DNA from: Megamonas sp. UBA1799
GTDB taxonomy: Bacteria; Bacillota; Negativicutes; Selenomonadales; Selenomonadaceae
Length of the DNA stretch: 21,794 nt
NCBI GenBank assembly: GCA_002319815.1
Contig: DCFR01000007.1
Coordinates: 1-21,794, forward strand
Direction: 5' to 3'
Part shown: in pieces, positions 7,236 to 13,621 of the stretch
Layout: every line of letters starts with the position of its first letter
Numbering within the stretch: the first letter of the stretch is position 1
Position numbers and translations under genes: made by a program
Notes under the pieces: generated by a model
What the model was told of the DNA's origin: nothing
The model's database searches: none
What the model saw: only the letters and a program-made list of their open reading frames with translations

Positions 7236-8576
7236 TTATTTCAGCCCCCTCAAGCGAATTGCATTGGCATGCGCCTGGAGCCCTTCCGTTTCGGCCAAGC
7301 GGATGATATCCTGCTGTACATTTTGCAGCGCCGGCTGCGTATAGGAAATGATGCTGGTACGCTTCATGAAGGTTTCCACATTCAGGCAGGAATAGTACCG
7401 CGCCGTGCCGCCGGTTGGCAGTATATGATCCGGCCCGGCAAAATAATCCCCCAGCGGCTCCGGTGAATAAGCGCCCAGAAACACCGCACCGGCATTATGC
7501 ACATACGGCAACAGCTGAAACGGCTGTTCGGTAAGCAGTTCCATATGCTCCGGCGCCGAAATATTAGCCAAGCGGATTGCCTGCATTAAATCTTCGGCAA
7601 CAACAATCAGCCCATTGCGATCGAGTGAAGCCCGGGCAATTTCCTGCCGCGGCAATACCGACAGCTGTTTTTCCACTTCAACTGCTGCCTGTTCCGCCAG
7701 CGCGGCAGAATCCGTGATCAGAATGCTGGAGGCCAGCATATCATGTTCTGCCTGACTCAGCATATCAGCCGCAGCATAAGCAGGGTCGGCCGATGCATCA
7801 GCCACAATGAGAATTTCACTTGGTCCGGCCAGCATGTCAATATCACAGTGTCCGTACACGGCCTTTTTAGCCAGCGTCACAAAAATATTGCCCGGTCCGG
7901 TAATCTTATCAACCCGCGGAATCGTTTCCGTACCAAAAGCCATCGCAGCAATTGCCTGCGCGCCGCCAATTTTATAAATCTTTGATACCCCGATCTCCTG
8001 CGCTGCTATGAGCACGTAAGGATTAATCTTGCCATTACGCGGCGGCACCATCATAATCAGCTCCCGTACGCCGGCCACCATCGCCGGAACGGCATTCATA
8101 ACCACCGACGAAGGATAAGCGGCTGTTCCGCCCGGCACATAGATGCCTACGCGATCCAGCGGAATGACCGACTGCCCCAAAATAGAACCCTGCTCCCGAT
8201 ACGTCATCCAGGAGTTCGGCTTCTGCTCTTCATGATAGCGGCGCACGTTTTCAATCGCCCGGCGCAAAGAATCCAGCACCGCCGGATCAGCCTCTCGTCT
8301 GGCTTCCTCATATTCTGCGTCGCTCACCAAAAATTCTTCCGGCTGAAAATCGGCATGGTCAATCAAACGAGTATACTTCATCACCGCCGCATCGCCATCG
8401 CGGCGAACTTCGCCGACAATACGATCGACAATCTCCGCCGCCGTCAGATCCGCACCAAATAATTTCCGGTTGGCTTCCCGAATTGTTGGATTCAGTTCCA
8501 CGGCGTCAAAGGACGCTTTCGTTAAAAGCTGCTCTATGGCTTTCTCGCCGCTCTCTTTCACATAAACAATTTTCAT
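7236..8576 (-). CDS. hisD: Histidinol dehydrogenase
   Basis: Last two steps, four-electron NAD-dependent oxidation of histidinol to histidine. 446 residues. Zn ligands are Q275 and H278 in LSQAEHD, D383 in AGPDHILPTGG, and H436 near the C-terminus. The catalytic pair is E343 and H344 in SAPEHMEL. The nucleotide-binding loop appears as YVPGGTAAYPS and KITGPGN. The start codon overlaps the hisG stop (ATGA), so translation is coupled. Length is a little above the ~430 norm because of an N-terminal extension of about 15 residues. Confidence 0.97.
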   Translation of the reverse strand: MKIVYVKESGEKAIEQLLTKASFDAVELNPTIREANRKLFGADLTAAEIVDRIVGEVRRDGDAAVMKYTRLIDHADFQPEEFLVSDAEYEEARREADPAVLDSLRRAIENVRRYHEEQKPNSWMTYREQGSILGQSVIPLDRVGIYVPGGTAAYPSSVVMNAVPAMVAGVRELIMMVPPRNGKINPYVLIAAQEIGVSKIYKIGGAQAIAAMAFGTETIPRVDKITGPGNIFVTLAKKAVYGHCDIDMLAGPSEILIVADASADPAYAAADMLSQAEHDMLASSILITDSAALAEQAAVEVEKQLSVLPRQEIARASLDRNGLIVVAEDLMQAIRLANISAPEHMELLTEQPFQLLPYVHNAGAVFLGAYSPEPLGDYFAGPDHILPTGGTARYYSCLNVETFMKRTSIISYTQPALQNVQQDIIRLAETEGLQAHANAIRLRGLK

Positions 8577-9238
8577 TTTTTTACCTCACTTTCTAATATA
8601 TAACGCAGATCTTCCACCATCTGATGAATGCGGTCAAACTTCAATCGAAAACTGACGCGATTGGCAATCAGCCGCGCGGTTGCATCCATGATCGGCACAA
8701 TTTCCTCCAGATTATTTTCCCGCAGCGTTGCTCCGGTCTCCACAATATCGACGATGCTTTCCGACAAACCGACAATAGGGCCCAGCTCAATAGAGCCGTT
8801 CAACTTGATATATTCCATCTGCATGCCCTTACTGTTAAAAAAGCGTTCGGCAATATGGGGAAACTTCGTCGCCACCCGCGTATGCGCATAGCTGGCTAAA
8901 TCCGCCCGCTTCTGCTGCCGGGGAACGGCCATCATCAAATGGCAGCGGCCAAACCCCAGATCCAAAAGCTCATATACATCCTGACCGGATTCCATCAGCA
9001 CATCCTTGCCGATCACGCCGATATCCGCCGCGCCATATTCTACATAAGTCGGAACATCGGCCGTCTTGGTAATAATAAACTTAATCTTTTTTTCTTCATT
9101 GCTGATCACGAGCTTGCGTGACTTCTCAGACAGTCCTTCGGCCGTATAACCTATTTTAGCAAATAAATCTGCGGAAAGAGAAAATAATTTTCCCTTTGGC
9201 AAAGCAATGGTCAGATAATCCATCGTTGTAATCACCAT
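8573..9238 (-). CDS. hisG: ATP phosphoribosyltransferase catalytic subunit, short form
   Basis: First and committed step, ATP + PRPP to PR-ATP. The 221-residue length marks the short HisG class that lacks the C-terminal regulatory domain and works as a hetero-octamer with HisZ, which is encoded at 10884-12068. Visible are ALPKGKLF at the N-terminus, GAADIGVIGKDVL (69-81) and the PRPP loop in DIVETGATLRENNL (164-177). The ATG at 9238 has AGGGGA at good spacing. An internal ATG at 9223 gives the family's shorter N-terminus but has no site of its own. First gene of the operon. Confidence 0.97.
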   Translation of the reverse strand: MVITTMDYLTIALPKGKLFSLSADLFAKIGYTAEGLSEKSRKLVISNEEKKIKFIITKTADVPTYVEYGAADIGVIGKDVLMESGQDVYELLDLGFGRCHLMMAVPRQQKRADLASYAHTRVATKFPHIAERFFNSKGMQMEYIKLNGSIELGPIVGLSESIVDIVETGATLRENNLEEIVPIMDATARLIANRVSFRLKFDRIHQMVEDLRYILESEVKK

Positions 9239-9270
9239 TCTATCCCCTGCTTTTCTTTAGTTATTTAAAG

Positions 9271-9291
9271 TAATAGTGTAATGATATATTA
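9271..9291. promoter_or_regulatory. Candidate operator over the hisG -10 and start point
   Basis: Inverted repeat TAATA (9271-9275) and TATTA (9287-9291) with 11 bases between. It covers the -10 and the expected transcription start of hisG, where a repressor would block initiation. The partly overlapping 8-mer TAAAGTAA (9266-9273) recurs twice in the hisR leader. HisR (TrpR-like) is the obvious candidate, by inference only. Confidence 0.35.
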
Positions 9292-9314
9292 ACATGAGAA
9301 TATAATTTCGTCAA
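9286..9314 (-). promoter_or_regulatory. Sigma-A promoter of the his operon
   Basis: On the - strand: TTGACG (9314-9309), a 17-base spacer and TAATAT (9291-9286). Expected start is near 9279, giving a ~40-base leader. The leader is too short for a T-box or a histidine-rich leader peptide, so control is probably at initiation. Confidence 0.75.
9301..9306 (+). promoter_or_regulatory. Possible -10 of the divergent dehydrogenase gene
   Basis: TATAAT on the + strand lies inside the hisG promoter spacer. No good -35 is seen at 16-18 bases. If real, the two divergent promoters overlap face to face and would compete. Confidence 0.3.
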
Positions 9315-9396
9315 CCCGGCAACAAGGATTTTTCTGGCAGCCGTAGAATAATAAATAACAAAAGAACTTTTTTATATATTAGAAGGAGATGTTTGT

Positions 9397-10350
9397 ATGT
9401 CACTGCATATTTTATCTCTCTATCCCCTTAAACCAGAGCATATTGATATGATTCAAGCGGCGCAGCCCAATGCCGTTATAACTTCTGCGACAGCGAAACA
9501 AGCGGCGGCTTTCCTACCGCAGACAGATATTTTAATTGCCTTTGGACAAACCGACCTGGCGCCAATTCTGCCGCAAGCGCCGAAACTCCGCTGGATTCAT
9601 GCGTTGAGTGCCGGCGTAGATCAGTTCTTATCCTTAGAACAATTTCGCAATTCTGATATTATTTTAACCAATTCACGCGGAATTCATGGCATTACAATTG
9701 CCGAACATGTTCTTGGTATTATGCTGAGTAGCAGCCGCTGCCTTTTTACGGCCTATGAACAGCAAAAAGCCCATCTTTGGAAACCCCTGCGCGATATGGA
9801 TGAGCTTTATGAAAAAACAGCTGCCATCATCGGTCTCGGCAGCATTGGTCATGAAATTGCCAAACGATTAAAAAACATGGGTATGAAAGTTCTGGCAGTG
9901 AAACGAACCGCCGCCAGCGAACCATTTGTCGATCAGCTCTATCCGTCCCAAGAAATTGCGGCGGCCATTGCCAATGCCGACTACGTAATCGTCAGCCTGC
10001 CGCTCACGCCGGAAACCAAAGGGCTGTTCAATCGCTCACTATTTCAACAAATGAAGCCGTCGGCTTATTTTATCAATATTGCCCGGGGACCCATCGTCAA
10101 TGAAGATGATCTGCAGCAGGCACTGAAGGAACACACGATCCGCGGCGCAGCGCTCGATGTTTTTGAGCAGGAACCGCTGCCGAAGGAATCGCCCCTGTGG
10201 GACACGCCAAACCTTTTGATCACGCCGCATCAGGCTGCCAGCTCACCGCAATATATGCAGCGCACCTTAAGTATTTTTATAGAAAATCTCCAGCATTTCC
10301 CCGATGCCGACAAAATGAAAAACAGCGTCAATAAAAAGCGGGGCTATTGA
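9397..10350 (+). CDS. D-isomer-specific 2-hydroxyacid dehydrogenase
   Basis: NAD(P)H-dependent reductase of 2-oxoacids, 317 residues, in the glyoxylate/hydroxypyruvate reductase-like branch. The Rossmann motif GLGSIG is at 146-151. The catalytic triad is R230 in NIARGPIVNE, E259 in DVFEQEPLP and H278 in ITPHQA. The strand following the glycine loop ends in AVKR (R170) rather than an acidic residue, which usually favours NADP(H). Start is supported by AGAAGGAG eight bases upstream. It lies divergently from hisG and convergently to the hisZ unit, separating HisG from its partner. No sequence feature ties it to histidine. True substrate unknown. Confidence 0.88.
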   Translation: MSLHILSLYPLKPEHIDMIQAAQPNAVITSATAKQAAAFLPQTDILIAFGQTDLAPILPQAPKLRWIHALSAGVDQFLSLEQFRNSDIILTNSRGIHGITIAEHVLGIMLSSSRCLFTAYEQQKAHLWKPLRDMDELYEKTAAIIGLGSIGHEIAKRLKNMGMKVLAVKRTAASEPFVDQLYPSQEIAAAIANADYVIVSLPLTPETKGLFNRSLFQQMKPSAYFINIARGPIVNEDDLQQALKEHTIRGAALDVFEQEPLPKESPLWDTPNLLITPHQAASSPQYMQRTLSIFIENLQHFPDADKMKNSVNKKRGY

Positions 10351-10377
10351 GCTCAATCGCCTTGACTAATTCAAGGC
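10346..10377. repeat. Adjacent palindromes between convergent genes, possible weak terminator
   Basis: ATTGAGCTCAAT (10346-10357) is a perfect 12-bp palindrome holding the dehydrogenase stop. GCCTTGA and TCAAGGC (10359-10365, 10371-10377) form a 7-bp hairpin holding the stop of the HD gene. Neither is followed by a T-run, so intrinsic termination is doubtful. Confidence 0.4.
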
Positions 10378-10887
10378 ATCCGCCCGGCGAAGAATCAGCA
10401 GTTCCAAAGGATCGTTCGCCTTCACCGGCTGATGATGCGCCGCGACAATGACGGCTTCCCGGTGCAGCCCAAGTTTTTCCAGTTTAGCCGCCCCCAGCAT
10501 TGCATGATGCTGATAAATATATAGCTTATGCTGCAGCGAGCCCGGCGTTCCGTCAACAGCACCTCGTTGGCAGACCCAGCGGGGACAAACAGCATGCAGG
10601 AAAACAGTCAGGATCTTTCCTGCTGTGCCCAGATCGCCGCGCCCCCGGCCAATATCATGAAGCAAGGCGCAGCGCAGCAAGAGCGGCAGCTGGACAGCAG
10701 CCGCCTGCCGTGCCAGGCGCTCGGCGGTATAGGCTGTGCGCAGCGCATGATACTGATCAGCCAGGACCTGCGCATAAAACAACGTTTGTTCTGCCGGTTT
10801 CAGCCAGGCAGCAATAAACTGCTCATCCGCGTCGGTCCGCCGGGCCCGCAGCGCATAAAGGACCTGACGGACACGCTGCAAAATCAT
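10366..10887 (-). CDS. HD-domain phosphohydrolase coupled to hisZ
   Basis: A 173-residue metal-dependent HD-superfamily protein. The pattern is H47 (QYHALRTAY), H77-D78 in LLHDIGRG, paired His in VAAHHQP and terminal D170 in RRADALN, so the full H...HD...H...D ligand set appears present. The usual Lys after HDxG is Arg. Its ATG overlaps the hisZ stop (ATGA), which means coupled translation with a histidine gene. HD proteins of this size are phosphatases or nucleotidases, but substrate cannot be deduced. Since no histidinol-phosphatase is visible here, that role is worth testing, purely as inference. Richer in GC (Ala, Arg) than the his genes. Ends 16 bases from the convergent dehydrogenase. 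Confidence 0.8.
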   Translation of the reverse strand: MILQRVRQVLYALRARRTDADEQFIAAWLKPAEQTLFYAQVLADQYHALRTAYTAERLARQAAAVQLPLLLRCALLHDIGRGRGDLGTAGKILTVFLHAVCPRWVCQRGAVDGTPGSLQHKLYIYQHHAMLGAAKLEKLGLHREAVIVAAHHQPVKANDPLELLILRRADALN

Positions 10888-12068
10888 GAAATATAGACCA
10901 GCTTCTGATAAGCTTTGCCTGTCTGATAGTCCGCCGCCTCGCGCTCCGATTGCGCCGCCGGCGCCAGCTCAACGACCTGCCCCTGCTGCCGATATTCCTG
11001 CGCCTTATGCAAGGCCGCTGCCAATTTTCCCGGCGCATAAGCCAGGTAAATATCTTTGCGAATCTGCGGCATACGCAGCCCCTGACGCTCCAGCGACAGC
11101 ATGATGCGTTCAATGCCCAGCGCAAAACCGGTCGCCGGGCAGGCGCTGCCAAAATCCGACAGCATATGATCGTACCTGCCGCCGCCGCAAAGCGGGAAAC
11201 CCAACCCCGGCGTATAAACTTCAAAAACCATGCCGGTATAATAATTAAAATCGCGAATGACGCCTAAATCAAACTGCACCTGCCCGGCAACACCATACTC
11301 TTCCAATAAATGATAAATTGCCGCCAGATTGTCCAGCGCGCGTCGGCTTTGTTCTGTAACGGCGATATCATAGGCCTGCGCTAAAACCGCTTCGCCGCCG
11401 TGCAGCAGCGGCAGTCGGCGCAATAATTCCCGCGCGCTTTTTGCTAAGGTTGTTTGCTCCAGCAGCGCTTCCAGTCCGACCAGATTGCGCTGCTCCATCG
11501 CCGCTTTGATTTTCGTCTGCATGGCGTCATCCAGTTGAAATTGCTGCATAATGCCATTGATAAAATCTACTTGACCCAGACAAATCTGGAAATTTTGCAA
11601 ACCCGTCCGACGCAGCCCTTCCGCGGCCAAGGCGATCACTTCGGCATCAGCAGCAGCCGTGCCGCTGCCCATAAACTCAACGCCGGCCTGATAAAATTCG
11701 CACTGGCGCCCGGTCTGAGTTTGCTCATAACGATAAACGCTGCTGATATAGGATAGTTTTAAAGGCAGGGTTTCATCCTTCAGCCGACTGGCTGCGACCC
11801 GGGCGATCGGCGTGGTCATTTCATGGCGCAGCGCCAGCGTGCGATTGTTTTTATCAAAAAATTTAAACATGTGTGGTTCCAATACATGCCCGTTTCCCAT
11901 GGTCAAAGTATCCAGATATTCAATCGTAGGCGTGACAATTTCATCATAGCCCCAGCTGGCAAACAAATCTGCCAGCGTTGTTTCCAACTGGCGTTTTTCT
12001 GCTGCCTCGTGCGGCAAAAAATCACGCGTCCCATAAGGTATTTCCAATACAATATCATTTGCCTGCAT
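10884..12068 (-). CDS. hisZ: ATP phosphoribosyltransferase regulatory subunit
   Basis: Histidyl-tRNA-synthetase paralogue that assembles with short HisG, is needed for its activity and carries histidine feedback control. 394 residues. It keeps the class II synthetase core: PYGTRDFLP at the N-terminus, LRHEMTTPIAR, YRYEQ, RDFNYYTG, CGGGRYDHML and ALGIERIMLSL. It is shorter than HisRS, and its degenerate LRHEMT and RDFNYYTG motifs and the short HisG nearby argue for HisZ rather than hisS. The frame extends to 12089, but the ATG at 12068 follows AAAGGAGA at proper spacing. It overlaps the end of the TrpR-like gene by 14 bases and is coupled to the HD gene downstream. Confidence 0.92.
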   Translation of the reverse strand: MQANDIVLEIPYGTRDFLPHEAAEKRQLETTLADLFASWGYDEIVTPTIEYLDTLTMGNGHVLEPHMFKFFDKNNRTLALRHEMTTPIARVAASRLKDETLPLKLSYISSVYRYEQTQTGRQCEFYQAGVEFMGSGTAAADAEVIALAAEGLRRTGLQNFQICLGQVDFINGIMQQFQLDDAMQTKIKAAMEQRNLVGLEALLEQTTLAKSARELLRRLPLLHGGEAVLAQAYDIAVTEQSRRALDNLAAIYHLLEEYGVAGQVQFDLGVIRDFNYYTGMVFEVYTPGLGFPLCGGGRYDHMLSDFGSACPATGFALGIERIMLSLERQGLRMPQIRKDIYLAYAPGKLAAALHKAQEYRQQGQVVELAPAAQSEREAADYQTGKAYQKLVYIS

Positions 12069-12399
12069 CGATACATTCTCCTTTAGCATTCTTTGTGAGA
12101 TTTTGCTGCGCCATCAACCGCTCCAGAATCACTTTATAACCGTCTGCCCCATAATTGAGACAGCGCTTCACCCGGCTGATTGTTGCCGTACTGGCGCCGG
12201 TCCGGGCGACAATATCGTCATAGGTATGCCCGGCCGCCAGCATGCGAGCCACTTCCAACCGCTGTGACAAAGCCTTCAACTCGCTGATTGTACAAATATC
12301 TTCAAAAAACTGATAGCATTCCTCTGTCGTCTGCAAAAGCAAAACAGCCTGACACAGCTGATCATTCAAGTCATCCTTCAACTTTGGATTTACCACCAT
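12055..12399 (-). CDS. hisR: TrpR-like repressor of the YerC/YecD family, probable histidine regulator
   Basis: 114-residue DNA-binding protein of the TrpR superfamily. Helices around 33-56 (ICTISELKALSQRLEVARML) precede a helix-turn-helix at about 59-80, TYDDIVARTGASTATISRVK, the YerC/YecD signature. In Firmicutes this family has been linked with control of histidine genes; that is family knowledge. What the sequence shows is its position as first gene of the hisZ unit, overlapping hisZ by 14 bases, next to the main his operon. The start is ATG 12399 (a GTG follows as the next codon), in a repetitive GATGG tract with only a weak ribosome binding site, so low expression is likely. Predicted to sense histidine and repress both units. 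Confidence 0.85.
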   Translation of the reverse strand: MVVNPKLKDDLNDQLCQAVLLLQTTEECYQFFEDICTISELKALSQRLEVARMLAAGHTYDDIVARTGASTATISRVKRCLNYGADGYKVILERLMAQQNLTKNAKGECIDAGK

Positions 12400-12419
12400 C
12401 CATCACCATCCATTCAAAA

Positions 12420-12440
12420 TTACTTTATCGCTTTACTTTA
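12420..12440. repeat. Direct repeat TAAAGTAA in the hisR leader, candidate regulator site
   Basis: On the - strand TAAAGTAA occurs twice with a 5-base gap (13-base period), at 12440-12433 and 12427-12420, just downstream of the hisR start point. The same 8-mer occurs at 9266-9273 in the hisG leader region on the other strand. Confidence 0.4.
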
Positions 12441-12455
12441 CGAAAATATATTTTT

Positions 12456-12483
12456 ATTATAGCATATTTTTTATTGAATGCAA
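12456..12483 (-). promoter_or_regulatory. Promoter of the hisR-hisZ-HD unit
   Basis: On the - strand: TTGCAT (12483-12478), a 16-base spacer and TATAAT (12461-12456). Expected start is near 12449, giving a leader of about 50 bases. A perfect AT palindrome (AAAATATATTTT, 12443-12454) straddles the start point. Confidence 0.65.
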
Positions 12484-12510
12484 AGATACTTCTTAAACAT
12501 CCGGATTTAT

Positions 12511-12529
12511 CCGACTACTATTACGTCGG
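12511..12529. promoter_or_regulatory. Inverted repeat upstream of the aldolase -10, candidate operator
   Basis: CCGAC (12511-12515) and GTCGG (12525-12529), nine bases apart, occupy the -35 region of the aldolase promoter. It could bind an activator or repressor, or form a weak hairpin. Confidence 0.35.
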
Positions 12530-12534
12530 TTTTA

Positions 12535-12543
12535 TGTTATAAT
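12535..12543 (+). promoter_or_regulatory. Extended -10 promoter of fba
   Basis: TGTTATAAT is a consensus extended -10 (TGn plus TATAAT), about 48 bases before the ATG. There is no recognisable -35, as expected for extended -10 promoters. The inverted repeat at 12511-12529 sits in its place. Confidence 0.6.
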
Positions 12544-12590
12544 GTGTTTATATAGTTTCTACAAAAATTTATATTGGGAGGTAATATGAA

Positions 12591-13556
12591 ATGCCATTAG
12601 TTACAACCACAGAAATGTTCAAGAAGGCTTATGCCGGTGGATACGCAATCGGCGCCTTCAATGTGAACAACATGGAAATCATTCAGGGCATTACCGAAGC
12701 GGCCAAGGAAGAACAGTCTCCGCTGATCCTTCAGGTATCGGCTGGCGCGCGTAAATACGCCAAGCACGCTTATCTTGTCAAGCTTGTTGAAGCCGCTCTG
12801 GAAGACACGGATTTGCCAATCGCGCTGCATCTTGATCACGGCGCTGACTTTGATATCTGCAAATCCTGTGTTGACGGCGGATTTACCTCTGTCATGATTG
12901 ATGGGTCGAAACTCAGTTTTAAAGAAAATATTGCCGTCACGAAACAGGTCGTCGAATATGCGCATGCGCATGGCGTCGTTGTCGAGGGCGAACTGGGAAA
13001 ACTGGCTGGAATCGAAGATGACGTCCAGGTCAACGATCAGGATGCGTCGTACACGCGCCCGGATGAAGTAGAAGAATTCGTCAAGAGCACCGGCGTCGAT
13101 TCGCTGGCTATCGCGATCGGCACCAGCCACGGCGCTTTCAAATTCAAGCCGGAGCAGTGCACGCGCAATGCGGACGGCATTCTTGTTCCACCGGAACTTC
13201 GCTTTGATATTCTGGAGGAAATTGAGAAACGCCTGCCGCAGTTCCCGATTGTATTGCACGGCTCCTCTTCGGTCATTCCTAAGTATGTCCGGATTATCAA
13301 TGAAAACGGCGGCCATTTAGACGATGCCGTGGGCATTCCGGAAGAGCAGCTGCGCAAGGCGGCTAAATCCTCGGTTTGCAAAATCAATATTGACTCCGAT
13401 TTGCGGCTTGCCATGACCGCAGGGATTCGCGAATACATGGCGCAGCATCCGGAGGCATTTGATCCCCGTGAATATCTCAAACCGGCCCGCGCTTACATTA
13501 AAGAGCTGGTTAAACACAAACTGGTTCATGTCCTTGGCAGCAACGACAAGGTATAA
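12591..13556 (+). CDS. fba: Class II fructose-1,6-bisphosphate aldolase
   Basis: Zn-dependent aldolase interconverting fructose 1,6-bisphosphate with glyceraldehyde 3-phosphate and dihydroxyacetone phosphate in glycolysis and gluconeogenesis. 321 residues. The HLDHG motif gives catalytic D82 and Zn ligand H83; E134 is in VEGELG, and Zn ligands H180 (GTSHGAF) and H223 (VLHGSSS) follow. NIDSD near the C-terminal third contacts the substrate phosphate. This is the class IIB layout of Gram-positive bacteria; a tagatose-bisphosphate aldolase cannot be fully excluded but no tagatose or galactitol genes are near. GGGAGG lies nine bases before the ATG. Monocistronic, with promoter at 12535 and terminator at 13574. 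Confidence 0.93.
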   Translation: MPLVTTTEMFKKAYAGGYAIGAFNVNNMEIIQGITEAAKEEQSPLILQVSAGARKYAKHAYLVKLVEAALEDTDLPIALHLDHGADFDICKSCVDGGFTSVMIDGSKLSFKENIAVTKQVVEYAHAHGVVVEGELGKLAGIEDDVQVNDQDASYTRPDEVEEFVKSTGVDSLAIAIGTSHGAFKFKPEQCTRNADGILVPPELRFDILEEIEKRLPQFPIVLHGSSSVIPKYVRIINENGGHLDDAVGIPEEQLRKAAKSSVCKINIDSDLRLAMTAGIREYMAQHPEAFDPREYLKPARAYIKELVKHKLVHVLGSNDKV

Positions 13557-13573
13557 TAGCAAACGATCCAATA

Positions 13574-13618
13574 AAAAGGTCCGTCCGGTTTTTATAACCA
13601 GACGGACCTTTTATATTT
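13574..13618. terminator. Bidirectional terminator between fba and the radical SAM gene
   Basis: 12-bp stem AAAAGGTCCGTC (13574-13585) with GACGGACCTTTT (13601-13612), extended inside by GGTT/AACC after one mismatch, then TATATTTTG. The A-run on the left gives a U-run for the opposite strand. It lies 17 bases after the fba stop and 3 bases from the stop of the - strand gene. Confidence 0.9.
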
Positions 13619-13621
13619 TGG

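Noticed and set aside
9239..9396. T-box or histidine leader peptide upstream of hisG
   Set aside because: The leader from the predicted start is only about 40 bases, with no T-box sequence, His-codon run or terminator.
10884..12068. Reading the HisRS-like gene as histidyl-tRNA synthetase (hisS)
   Set aside because: Shorter than HisRS, degenerate synthetase motifs, coupled to a histidine regulator, and a short HisG nearby requires HisZ.
12401..12418. GATGG-type short repeats before the hisR start
   Set aside because: Very short and imperfect; most likely low-complexity sequence around a weak ribosome binding site.
12597..13316. Long - strand open frame (239 codons) opposite fba
   Set aside because: Lies wholly antisense to a clearly conserved aldolase, with no ribosome binding site or family features.
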